From SIG440 sp045586925 (GTDB lineage: Bacteria > Bacillota > Clostridia > Monoglobales > Monoglobaceae): a DNA stretch of 26,385 nucleotides. Position numbers and translations under genes: made by a program. The stretch covers positions 1 to 26,385 of the forward strand of contig JAZNBG010000004.1 in NCBI GenBank assembly GCA_045586925.1. Direction: 5' to 3'. Under the pieces are notes generated by a model that was not told the origin of the DNA, did no database searches, and saw nothing but the letters and a program-made list of their open reading frames with translations. This document shows, one piece after another, positions 1 to 6,511 of the stretch (position 1 is its first letter; the number at the start of each line of letters is the position of its first letter).

Positions 1-2
1 CT

Positions 3-431
3 GCGGTGGATGAAATAATGGCTGTGTCTGCTGATACTGAAAATGTCGGTAATCAGATATGTTCTGTGTGGAATAATGCAATTTGGGACAAGAGTAATGA
101 AAATACTGCTAAATATACAAGAGCAGCAAAAGATTTCAATGAGGCTTTAAGTAATTTATTTGCTGATGAAGAGTTTATAAACAAGATTACAGCCATTAGA
201 AATAAGCAAAGCGAAATTGACACTTATCTTGGAAAACTTAAAAACCCTCCTGAAAAATTCGAAGACGCATATGATGAATTTAAAGAATTATATTATGCTT
301 ACTCTGATTATGTGGATTTCGTAATCTCGTGTAAGGGTAGTTATAATACATATACAGAAGATTTGTCTAAAAAGAGTTCGGTATTAATGGAAAGCTATAG
401 AGAGATAAAAGTAGAATTGTTGGGTGAATAA
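3..431 (+). CDS. Unrecognised protein, 5'-truncated by the window edge
   Basis: The reading frame is open to the first bases of the window, so this is the C-terminal part (about 142 residues) of a longer protein. An in-frame GTG at position 6 has no visible ribosome binding site and is probably not the start. The visible part is polar, acidic and rich in Lys, Glu, Asn and Tyr, with long predicted helical stretches, no membrane segment and no catalytic motif I know. It contains one Trp-rich patch (VWNNAIW, about residues 22-28) and one Cys-Lys-Gly loop in the second half. It could be the helical domain of a secreted or lipid-anchored protein, but the N-terminus needed to judge that is missing. 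No function is assigned. It ends about 30 bp before the first palindromic element begins. Confidence 0.6.
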   Translation, partial: AVDEIMAVSADTENVGNQICSVWNNAIWDKSNENTAKYTRAAKDFNEALSNLFADEEFINKITAIRNKQSEIDTYLGKLKNPPEKFEDAYDEFKELYYAYSDYVDFVISCKGSYNTYTEDLSKKSSVLMESYREIKVELLGE

Positions 432-460
432 TTTTTTTGTCCCTAACTTGACAAAATCAT

Positions 461-1022
461 ATAAAGATTGTCGAAAAAAGTCGAGAATAAAAAATGCCTC
501 CCTTGCCTAAAGGGAGGGGGACCACCGAAGGTGGTGGAGGGATATATGGAAAGAAAACATAATACCGATTTAACAACTAATGCAAGAACTTTGCGTAAGA
601 ATATGACAAAAGAAGAAAGACATCTTTGGTATGATTTCTTGAAAAGTTATCCTGTTAGATTTTTAAGGCAAAAGGTAATTGATAATTACATAGTAGATTT
701 TTACTGTCATAGTGCAAGGTTAATCATAGAACTTGATGGCTCACAACATTATGATGAAAAGGGGTTATTAAAAGATAAAATCAGAACAGAAAAAATTGAG
801 AAAAGAAATTTGACGGTTATTAGAATACCTAATAACGAGGTAAATGGAAACTTTGAGGGAGTTTGTATATACATTGATAATGCAGTGAAAGAATCCCTCC
901 GTCAGTCTGCGACTGACACCTCCTGTGAATCCCCCAGTCACCTGCGGTGACAGCCCCCTTTAGGCAAGGGGGCCTATGGCAAGGGAGGCTTTGGTGCTTG
1001 GCATCCAGATTGTACAGTCTTT
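461..1022 (+). mobile_element. Palindromic repeat element carrying a DUF559 gene
   Basis: A composite element whose two ends are inverted copies of each other. The left end has GCCTCCCTTGCC at 496-507, folding with the AAAGGGAGG that follows. The right end has CCCCCTTTAGGCAAGGGGG (about 954-972) and then GGCAAGGGAGGC at 978-989, the exact reverse complement of 496-507. Between these lie smaller hairpins: ACCACC-gaa-GGTGGT (521-535), GTCAGTC-tgc-GACTGAC (901-917) and GTCACC-tgc-GGTGAC (937-951). The left flank (461-475) and right flank (999-1022) also recur around the second element. The DUF559 reading frame fills the interior. Outer limits are approximate and no clear target-site duplication was found. 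A mobile or formerly mobile element is inferred from the structure. Confidence 0.6.
546..950 (+). CDS. DUF559 (Vsr-like, PD-(D/E)XK-type) endonuclease-domain protein
   Basis: A 134-residue protein of the DUF559 family, which is related to very-short-patch-repair (Vsr) and restriction-type nuclease folds. Visible family features are an N-terminal RTLRKNMTKEER helix, LRQKVIDNYIVDFYC with Asp51, and IELDG with Glu62 and Asp64 followed by His68. These match the expected acidic metal-binding core. The start at 546 is chosen because GGTGGAGG lies 5 bases upstream and family similarity begins there; the upstream in-frame TTG at 468 would only add residues translated from the repeat. The ribosome binding site lies inside the left repeat end. 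The last 15 or so residues and the stop codon lie inside the right repeat end, so the gene fits the element exactly. DNA binding or nicking is inferred from the family; the substrate is unknown. It may act on its own palindromic ends. Confidence 0.8.
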   Translation: MERKHNTDLTTNARTLRKNMTKEERHLWYDFLKSYPVRFLRQKVIDNYIVDFYCHSARLIIELDGSQHYDEKGLLKDKIRTEKIEKRNLTVIRIPNNEVNGNFEGVCIYIDNAVKESLRQSATDTSCESPSHLR

Positions 1023-1023
1023 G

Positions 1024-1256
1024 TATAAAGATTGTCGAATATTGTCGAAATAAAAAAGCCTCCCTTGCCTAAAGGGAGGGGGACCGCTTTAGCGGTGGAG
1101 GGATACAGAAGAGGGATTTTGTTAATCGAAATAATAATCCCCCTGTCTGCTTCGCAGACAGCCCCCTTTAGGCAAGGGGGCCTTAAAAAGGTTTGCATCT
1201 AAATCTTATGTGTCGCAATCGTGGTGAAAGGCTGGCATCTAAATTATACAGTCTTT
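1024..1256 (+). repeat. Second palindromic element without a gene (MITE-like)
   Basis: This fills the roughly 350 bp without a gene between 950 and 1299. Its left core (1058-1085) is identical over 28 bases to 496-523. Its right core (1157-1183) is identical over 27 bases to 949-975. The interior is only about 70 bp, with no gene. The small hairpins sit at the same places but with different stem sequences: ACCGCT-tt-AGCGGT on the left and GTCTGC-ttc-GCAGAC on the right. The left flank repeats the 15-base motif of 461-475 at 1025-1039. The right flank at 1233-1256 matches 999-1022 at 21 of 24 positions. It looks like a non-autonomous derivative of the first element, inserted or duplicated in tandem. 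Confidence 0.7.
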
Positions 1257-1298
1257 ATTAAGAAGAAAGTTTTAAAAAGCCGATAAGGAGGAATACTG

Positions 1299-1832
1299 AT
1301 GACTTTAACCGAAATAATAGCGCAAGCTTTTGGAATTGCCGGTCTTATTCTAACGGTGATTTCTTTTCAGGAAAAAAACAACAAAAGTTTTTTTATTAAA
1401 CAAGCATTGGCAGGATTGATGTTCTGTTTCAATTATCTAATGATAGGGGCTGTATCTGCAACTCTTTTTAATGTGACTAATTTGGTGCGGGGTACACTTT
1501 TTTCAAAAAACGACCACAAGCTATGGCGGCTGTTAGTTATTGAGGGTTTGTATACTGTGTGTTTTATTTTTTCACTGACATTTATCATAAATATTCCATT
1601 TCAGATTTTTTTATCCTCATTAACATATCTAGGTCTTGGTTTAATGACTATGTTTATGTGGAAAGGCAACGGAAAACATATACGATATGTTCAGCTTTTT
1701 GTAACATCGCCTTCGTGGTTGGTGTATAATATATTCAATTTCACTCTTGGCGGTATTTTGTGCGAGATATTCAGTATGGTTTCTGTAATTGTTTCGTTTA
1801 TAAGGTTCGGTAAAGAAGGCTTTGAAGAATGA
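1299..1832 (+). CDS. YgjV-family inner membrane protein
   Basis: A 177-residue, very hydrophobic protein resembling the YgjV family of small bacterial membrane proteins. About six hydrophobic segments can be drawn, roughly at residues 5-22, 32-60, 75-100, 103-118, 128-147 and 152-168. Family-like features are the N-terminal FGIAGLILTVISFQEKNNKS, in which a first helix is followed by a polar Gln/Lys/Asn patch, and the short charged loop near residues 66-76. AAGGAGG lies 8-10 bases before the ATG. The gene is monocistronic-looking, between the repeat elements and the recA promoter. Function is not established for the family and no transport substrate can be inferred from the sequence. Confidence is high that it is a real membrane protein and moderate for the family. 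Confidence 0.7.
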   Translation: MTLTEIIAQAFGIAGLILTVISFQEKNNKSFFIKQALAGLMFCFNYLMIGAVSATLFNVTNLVRGTLFSKNDHKLWRLLVIEGLYTVCFIFSLTFIINIPFQIFLSSLTYLGLGLMTMFMWKGNGKHIRYVQLFVTSPSWLVYNIFNFTLGGILCEIFSMVSVIVSFIRFGKEGFEE

Positions 1833-1872
1833 TTTTTGTAAAATAGTGTATACGCTTTTATAGTGAAAATTC

Positions 1873-1901
1873 TTGACTTTACACACAAGATATGGTATGA
1901 T
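1873..1901 (+). promoter_or_regulatory. Sigma-A promoter of recA
   Basis: TTGACT (1873-1878) and TATGAT (1896-1901) are separated by 17 bp, about 87 bp before the recA start. No convincing CGAAC-N4-GTTC-type LexA box is visible between this promoter and the gene. Confidence 0.7.
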
Positions 1902-1987
1902 TTAGTTGGATTTTATGATTTGAACGCAAAAAGTATGTTTTTTTGAATAAATTGCCCTTTGGGGTCTTTGAAAGGCGGGTTTTTATA

Positions 1988-3058
1988 ATGCAGGAAGAAA
2001 AGAGAAAGGCTCTTGAAAATGTCTTTGGACAGATAGAAAAGCAGTATGGTGCAGGTGCGGTAATGCGTCTTGGCGAAAAGACAAATGCCGAGGTTGAAGC
2101 AATTCCCACAGGCTCTATGGCTCTTGATATTGCTTTGGGTATCGGCGGTGTCCCACGTGGCAGAATTGTGGAGATTTATGGTCCCGAATCATCAGGTAAA
2201 ACGACGGTTGCCCTTCATATTGTTGCAGAGGCGCAGAAGATGGGTGGAGAAGCTGCCTTTATTGATGCTGAGCACGCTCTTGACCCTGTGTATGCCGAAA
2301 AATTGGGCGTAAAAATTGATGACCTTATCGTATCACAGCCCGACACAGGTGAACAGGCGTTGGAAATTACCGAACAGCTAGTTCGTTCAGGCGCAATTGA
2401 TGTTATTGTTATTGACTCTGTTGCGGCGTTGGTGCCAAAGCAGGAAATCGAAGGACTAATGGGTGATTCACACGTCGGTCTTCAGGCAAGACTTATGTCT
2501 CAGGCTCTCAGAAAGCTGACATCTGTTGTAAGTAAGTCAAACACAACAGCAATATTTATCAATCAGCTGCGTGAAAAGGTCGGTGTTATGTTTGGCAACC
2601 CAGAAACAACAGCAGGAGGACGTGCACTTAAGTATTATTCATCGGTAAGACTTGATGTACGCCGTGTTGAAACCGTTAAAGGCGACGAAGGTGCAGTAGG
2701 TAACCATACAAAGGTTAAGGTTGTAAAAAACAAGGTAGCACCGCCATTTAAAGAAGCAGAATTTGATATTATCTATGGTGAGGGTATATCAAAAACCGGT
2801 AATATTGTTGATGTGGGTGTAGATTTCGGCATTGTTAAAAAGTCAGGCTCATGGTTCTCGTATGGAGATGAAAAACTGGGTCAGGGCAGAGAAGCTGTAA
2901 AGAAATTACTGGAAGAAGACCCTGCGCTGTGCTTTGAAATTGAACAGAAAATCAGAGAAAAGGCAGGCTTGCCACCAATTGAAGATGGCGAAGACAGCGA
3001 TAGAGAAATGCTTACATCATTTACTCCTGTACCTAAGCCTACATCCAAGAAAAAGTAG
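1988..3058 (+). CDS. recA: Recombinase RecA
   Basis: A 356-residue RecA, the ATP-dependent strand-exchange protein of homologous recombination and LexA co-protease. Walker A is GPESSGKT at residues 65-72. Walker B is VIVIDSVAAL in the central domain. The L1/L2 region with GVMFGNPETTAGGRALKYYSS and the acidic, Ser/Thr/Lys-rich C-terminal tail are all present. The ATG at 1988 is chosen over the upstream in-frame ATG at 1943 because MQEEKRKALE starts where RecA proteins normally start and a purine-rich AAAGGCGGG precedes it. A sigma-A promoter sits at 1873-1901. recX follows after 6 bp and probably shares the transcript, as is common for this regulator pair. Length and motifs are ordinary. Confidence 0.98.
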   Translation: MQEEKRKALENVFGQIEKQYGAGAVMRLGEKTNAEVEAIPTGSMALDIALGIGGVPRGRIVEIYGPESSGKTTVALHIVAEAQKMGGEAAFIDAEHALDPVYAEKLGVKIDDLIVSQPDTGEQALEITEQLVRSGAIDVIVIDSVAALVPKQEIEGLMGDSHVGLQARLMSQALRKLTSVVSKSNTTAIFINQLREKVGVMFGNPETTAGGRALKYYSSVRLDVRRVETVKGDEGAVGNHTKVKVVKNKVAPPFKEAEFDIIYGEGISKTGNIVDVGVDFGIVKKSGSWFSYGDEKLGQGREAVKKLLEEDPALCFEIEQKIREKAGLPPIEDGEDSDREMLTSFTPVPKPTSKKK

Positions 3059-3064
3059 TTAACT

Positions 3065-3529
3065 ATGGAATTTGACAAAGCGAAAAAGATTACGGCAAAT
3101 CTTATATCATTTAAAATGTATACCTGCAAGGAAATTTTGCAAAAGCTGATGCAAAAAGGTATATCCCAAGAAGTAGCAGAGGCAGTTGTGGGTGAATTCT
3201 GCAAGGCAGGTATCCTTGACGATGCAGAATACGCAAAGGCGTATATCCACGATGGTATATATGTTCATATGAAGGGGATGTACCGCATAAAACAGGAGCT
3301 TATCCAAAAGGGTGTGGCATCAAGCATAATAGAAAAGGCAATACAAGACTCAGAGATTGATACCGAAGACAGCTTAGCTGAATATGTAAGGCTGAGGTTT
3401 GGTGATAAGGAGTTTTCTGACCGCAAAGAGCTTGAAAAAGCAAAAGCACACCTTGTAAGACGTGGCTTTGGTATATATGATATAAATAAATGCTTTGATA
3501 ATCTTGGCATAAAAGTTAGACCGCGGTAA
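3065..3529 (+). CDS. recX: Regulatory protein RecX
   Basis: A 154-residue RecX, a modulator that binds RecA filaments and limits their extension. The sequence has the expected repeated three-helix organisation: an N-terminal KMYTCKEILQKLMQKG repeat, a central GILDDAEYAKAYIHD segment (the most conserved RecX signature), MKGMYRIKQELIQKGV, and a C-terminal LVRRGFGIYDINKCFD repeat. It starts 6 bp after the recA stop with no strong ribosome binding site of its own, which suggests translational coupling. The position directly behind recA supports the call. Length is in the usual range for Bacillota short RecX proteins. Confidence 0.93.
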   Translation: MEFDKAKKITANLISFKMYTCKEILQKLMQKGISQEVAEAVVGEFCKAGILDDAEYAKAYIHDGIYVHMKGMYRIKQELIQKGVASSIIEKAIQDSEIDTEDSLAEYVRLRFGDKEFSDRKELEKAKAHLVRRGFGIYDINKCFDNLGIKVRPR

Positions 3530-3562
3530 TTATGACACCACGGATAAAAGGAGTGACATATA

Positions 3563-4903
3563 TTGAATAAGGTTTCACTTGTTTCGCTTGGTTGTTCGAA
3601 AAATCTGGTCGATGCCGAGGAAATGATGGGAATACTTGAGGAAGCGGGTTTTGAACTTGTTACCGACGAAGAAGATGCAGAAATTATGATTGTCAATACC
3701 TGCGCATTTATCGATGATGCCAAGCAGGAGTCTATTGACTGCATAATGGAGCTTATTGAATATAAGAAAAAAGACCCTAATCGTATTTTGATTGTTACGG
3801 GTTGTATGAGTCAGCGTTATAAAGAAGAATTGCTTAAAGAAATCCCCGAGATTGATATTGTTATCGGCACAAATGAATATGATAAGATTGCCGGCATAAT
3901 AAAAATGCATACATCGGGTAATGCCGAAATTTATTGCCGTGATGAATATATGTCCTGCGACAGATTGCCGAGAATAGTTACAACTCCTGACTATATGGCA
4001 TATCTTAAAATTGCTGAGGGCTGTGATAATCACTGTACTTATTGTGTTATCCCGTCAATAAGAGGCAAATACAGAAGCCGTACTATTGAAGATATCGTTG
4101 CTGAAGCTAGGTCTTTAGCTGAAAAGGGCGTAAAGGAACTGATTGTTATAGCACAGGATACCACTCGATACGGTATGGATATTTACGGCGAATACCGCCT
4201 GCCAAAACTTCTTGATGAGCTATGCAAGATTGACGGTATAAGGTGGATACGTATACATTATTGCTACCCCGAGCTTGTGACCGATGAATTGATTGACACT
4301 ATTGCCCGTCAGGACAAGATATGCAACTATCTTGATATCCCGATTCAGCATTGCAATGACAGAATTTTAAAGCTTATGGGCAGACGCACTAATAAGGCGG
4401 AAATTATAAGCACAATCAAAAAACTTCGCGAAAGAATTCCTGATGTTATAATCAGAACATCGTTGATTGCGGGTTTTCCTACCGAAACCGAAGAAGAATT
4501 TGATGAACTGCGTGAATTTGTTACCGAAATCGAATTTGACAGACTTGGCGCCTTTGCCTATTCTCAGGAGGAAGGAACTGCCGCTGCACGTCTTGACGGA
4601 CAGCTTGATGAGGATGAGAAGAAAAACCGTCAGGAGGTTATAATGATTGATCAGGCTGCAGTTTCGGAAGAACTTAACAGCGAAAAAGTTGGCAAAACTT
4701 TTGAGGTTCTTGTGGAAGGTTATGACAACATTATAAAGCAGTATTATGGCAGAACATATGGGGATTCCGAGGAAATTGACGGAAAGGTGTTCTTTACAAG
4801 TGAAACAAAGCTTCAGTCAGGAGATTTTGTTGACGTTGAAATTTGCGATTATATGGAATATGATTTATACGGAATTTGCAACAAGGGAGGAGATAAAAAA
4901 TGA
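3563..4903 (+). CDS. rimO: Ribosomal protein S12 methylthiotransferase RimO
   Basis: A 446-residue radical-SAM methylthiotransferase that modifies the conserved Asp of ribosomal protein uS12. The N-terminal UPF0004 domain carries the second-cluster cysteines C11 (SLGCSKNLVD), C47 (NTCAFI) and C81 (TGCMSQ). The radical-SAM CX3CX2C is C154, C158 and C161 in EGCDNHCTYC. A TRAM-like domain closes the protein from about residue 375. The LGCSKNLVDAE start and CAFIDDAKQES favour RimO over its paralogue MiaB. The start is a TTG at 3563, with AAAGGAG about 9 bases upstream. The stop overlaps the pgsA start by 4 bases (ATGA), so the two are coupled. Confidence 0.95.
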   Translation: MNKVSLVSLGCSKNLVDAEEMMGILEEAGFELVTDEEDAEIMIVNTCAFIDDAKQESIDCIMELIEYKKKDPNRILIVTGCMSQRYKEELLKEIPEIDIVIGTNEYDKIAGIIKMHTSGNAEIYCRDEYMSCDRLPRIVTTPDYMAYLKIAEGCDNHCTYCVIPSIRGKYRSRTIEDIVAEARSLAEKGVKELIVIAQDTTRYGMDIYGEYRLPKLLDELCKIDGIRWIRIHYCYPELVTDELIDTIARQDKICNYLDIPIQHCNDRILKLMGRRTNKAEIISTIKKLRERIPDVIIRTSLIAGFPTETEEEFDELREFVTEIEFDRLGAFAYSQEEGTAAARLDGQLDEDEKKNRQEVIMIDQAAVSEELNSEKVGKTFEVLVEGYDNIIKQYYGRTYGDSEEIDGKVFFTSETKLQSGDFVDVEICDYMEYDLYGICNKGGDKK

Positions 4904-5448
4904 ATACACCCAATAAACTTACACTAATCAGGGTTATTATGGTGCCGATTTATATGTGGGCACTGCTTTCTGGATTTTATACGGCGGCAATTATAGTTTT
5001 TGTTCTTGCCTCCCTTACGGACCAGCTTGACGGCTATCTTGCAAGACGCAACAATCAGGTTACTACCTTTGGTAAATTGATGGACCCTTTGGCTGATAAG
5101 ATACTGACAATTTCGGCACTTGTGTGTCTTTTGGGTATTGGTGCTGATTTTGTCAATTCGTGGGTGGTGATGATTATCGTTGCACGCGAACTTATTGTCA
5201 CAGGCATTCGCCAGCTTGCTATGGGCGAAAATACTGTAATTGCTGCAAGTCAATGGGGCAAAGCAAAAACCGTTTCACAGATGGCGGCACTTATTGCTGT
5301 TATGGTTGACTTGATAATTCCTTTAAGAATAGGTGAAAGCATCTATGGTGCACTTACCTTCTGGTTGGTTACACTTGCTGTACTTTTGACAGTCTATTCA
5401 GGAATAGATTATATTGTTAAAAATCGTAAACTTATTACATTTAAGTAA
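4900..5448 (+). CDS. pgsA: CDP-diacylglycerol--glycerol-3-phosphate 3-phosphatidyltransferase
   Basis: A 182-residue integral membrane enzyme making phosphatidylglycerophosphate from CDP-diacylglycerol and glycerol 3-phosphate, the committed step to phosphatidylglycerol and cardiolipin. The CDP-alcohol phosphotransferase signature DGx2ARx8Gx3Dx3D is complete: D44, G45, A48, R49, G58, D62 and D66. The N-terminal PNKLTLIRVIMVP is typical of PgsA. Several hydrophobic helices follow, the last around residues 150-170. AAGGGAGG lies shortly before the ATG, which overlaps the rimO stop. The rimO-pgsA pair is common in Bacillota, usually upstream of cinA-recA. Here recA-recX is upstream instead and no cinA is seen. 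Confidence 0.95.
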   Translation: MNTPNKLTLIRVIMVPIYMWALLSGFYTAAIIVFVLASLTDQLDGYLARRNNQVTTFGKLMDPLADKILTISALVCLLGIGADFVNSWVVMIIVARELIVTGIRQLAMGENTVIAASQWGKAKTVSQMAALIAVMVDLIIPLRIGESIYGALTFWLVTLAVLLTVYSGIDYIVKNRKLITFK

Positions 5449-5485
5449 AATAAGGATATTTGTGGAAAAAATAATACATTTTGTA

Positions 5486-5514
5486 TTGACGAACACGGTT
5501 CTTTGTGGTATTAT
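5486..5514 (+). promoter_or_regulatory. Sigma-A promoter of acpP
   Basis: TTGACG (5486-5491) and TATTAT (5509-5514) are separated by 17 bp and lie about 30 bp before the acyl carrier protein start. The 5' leader is therefore short. Confidence 0.7.
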
Positions 5515-5544
5515 TATTCAAATAACAAAGATAGGAGGACATAT

Positions 5545-5778
5545 ATGGATATTTTTGAAACAGTTAAAGCAATTACCGCAGAACAGCTTGACATTGATGA
5601 GAGTCTTATCACAATGGAGTCATCGTTTATCAATGATTTAGAGGCAGACTCACTTGACCTTGTTCAGCTTATGTTGGCATTTGAAGATGAATACGATATG
5701 GAAATTTCTGATGAAGAAGCTGAAGAAATTTCAACAATAGGCGACGCAGTCAACTATATCAAAGAAAACTTAAATTAA
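5545..5778 (+). CDS. acpP: Acyl carrier protein
   Basis: A 77-residue, strongly acidic acyl carrier protein that carries growing fatty acyl chains on a 4'-phosphopantetheine arm. The attachment serine is S36 in the EADSLDLVQL signature. The rest follows the four-helix ACP pattern, with EEAEEISTIGDAVNYI closing the fold. The ATG at 5545 is used because GGAGG (5534-5538) lies just upstream and the family starts here; the longer frame would run back across the promoter. It has its own promoter and terminator, so it seems to be a single-gene unit. The usual plsX and fab genes are not adjacent, though rnc follows as in many Bacillota. Confidence 0.95.
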   Translation: MDIFETVKAITAEQLDIDESLITMESSFINDLEADSLDLVQLMLAFEDEYDMEISDEEAEEISTIGDAVNYIKENLN

Positions 5779-5785
5779 TTTTTAT

Positions 5786-5820
5786 GCGGACTGTCACAAA
5801 AATGACGGTCCGCTGTTTTT
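5786..5820 (+). terminator. Rho-independent terminator after acpP
   Basis: An 11-bp stem (GCGGACTGTCA, 5786-5796, with TGACGGTCCGC, 5803-5813, one G-U pair) and a six-base A-rich loop are followed by TGTTTTT. It lies 8 bp after the acpP stop. Confidence 0.85.
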
Positions 5821-5839
5821 ATAAAAGAAGGTAATATGT

Positions 5840-6511
5840 ATGAATATCGGATACGATTTTAAAGATAAATCATTATTAAAGCTTGCAATGACACATATTT
5901 CTCTGGCAAATGATTTAAAAAAGGAAAGTAATCAGCGACTTGAGTTTTTGGGAGACAGTGTTTTGTCGTATGTTATTGCAACCGAAATTTACAATATGTA
6001 CCCCAAATGTGACGAGGGTGACCTGACGGCAATTCGTGCAGCTCTTGTTTGTGAAAAATCGCTTGCAGAGCTTTCAAGAAATCTTAATCTGGGTTCAGGG
6101 ATATGTTTGGGCAAATCTGAGGCAAAAACTAATGGTGTAAACAAAGATTCAATTCTTGCAGATACTTTTGAAGCTCTTCTTGGTGCGATTTATCTTGACA
6201 GCGACGGCGAAACTGCAAGACAATGGGTTTTAAATGTTTTCGGTGACAAAATACAAAATATCAAAGTTACAACCGAAATAAATTATAAATCTGAGTTGCA
6301 GATTTATTTTCAAAAACGCGATAAAAATACCGAAGTTGTGAGATATAATCTTAAACATAAATCCGGTCCTGACCATAAACCCAGTTTTGAAGTAGAAGCT
6401 GTTTATCAAAAAAGGGTTATCGGTACGGGGAAAGGAAAAAATCGTAAGCTTGCCGAGCAGGATGCAGCCAAGGATGCTTTCGAAAGAATGAAGAAGAATG
6501 AGAAAATATAA
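5840..6511 (+). CDS. rnc: Ribonuclease III
   Basis: A 223-residue double-strand-specific endoribonuclease that processes rRNA precursors and other structured RNAs. The catalytic domain has the NQRLEFLGDSVL signature with E35 and D39, and the second acidic pair D108 and E111 in ADTFEALLGAIYLD. A double-stranded-RNA-binding domain spans about residues 148-217 and ends with the GKGKNRKLAEQDAAKDAF motif. Length is typical. An AGAAGG lies 7-8 bases before the ATG. The 3' end overlaps the next radical-SAM gene by 14 bases. In many Clostridia rnc is followed by a radical-SAM gene and smc; here luxS takes the third place. Confidence 0.96.
   Translation: MNIGYDFKDKSLLKLAMTHISLANDLKKESNQRLEFLGDSVLSYVIATEIYNMYPKCDEGDLTAIRAALVCEKSLAELSRNLNLGSGICLGKSEAKTNGVNKDSILADTFEALLGAIYLDSDGETARQWVLNVFGDKIQNIKVTTEINYKSELQIYFQKRDKNTEVVRYNLKHKSGPDHKPSFEVEAVYQKRVIGTGKGKNRKLAEQDAAKDAFERMKKNEKI

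Noticed and set aside
496..1183. CRISPR array
   Set aside because: The repeated units are two palindromic elements of different length with a gene inside one. There is no regular repeat-spacer pattern and no cas gene.
974..1198. Minus-strand open frame of 74 codons rich in Pro and Leu
   Set aside because: It is the translation of the two palindromic repeats and has no coding signature of its own.
1919..1943. LexA/SOS box before recA (GAAC with a later GTTT)
   Set aside because: The half-sites are 11 bp apart, not the 4 expected, and the right half is incomplete.
1943..1987. N-terminal extension of RecA to the upstream ATG
   Set aside because: RecA similarity begins at 1988, and the extension has no ribosome binding site at a proper distance.
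3265..3744. Long minus-strand open frame across recX and rimO
   Set aside because: Ser-rich composition is the antisense shadow of two well-supported genes, without a ribosome binding site.
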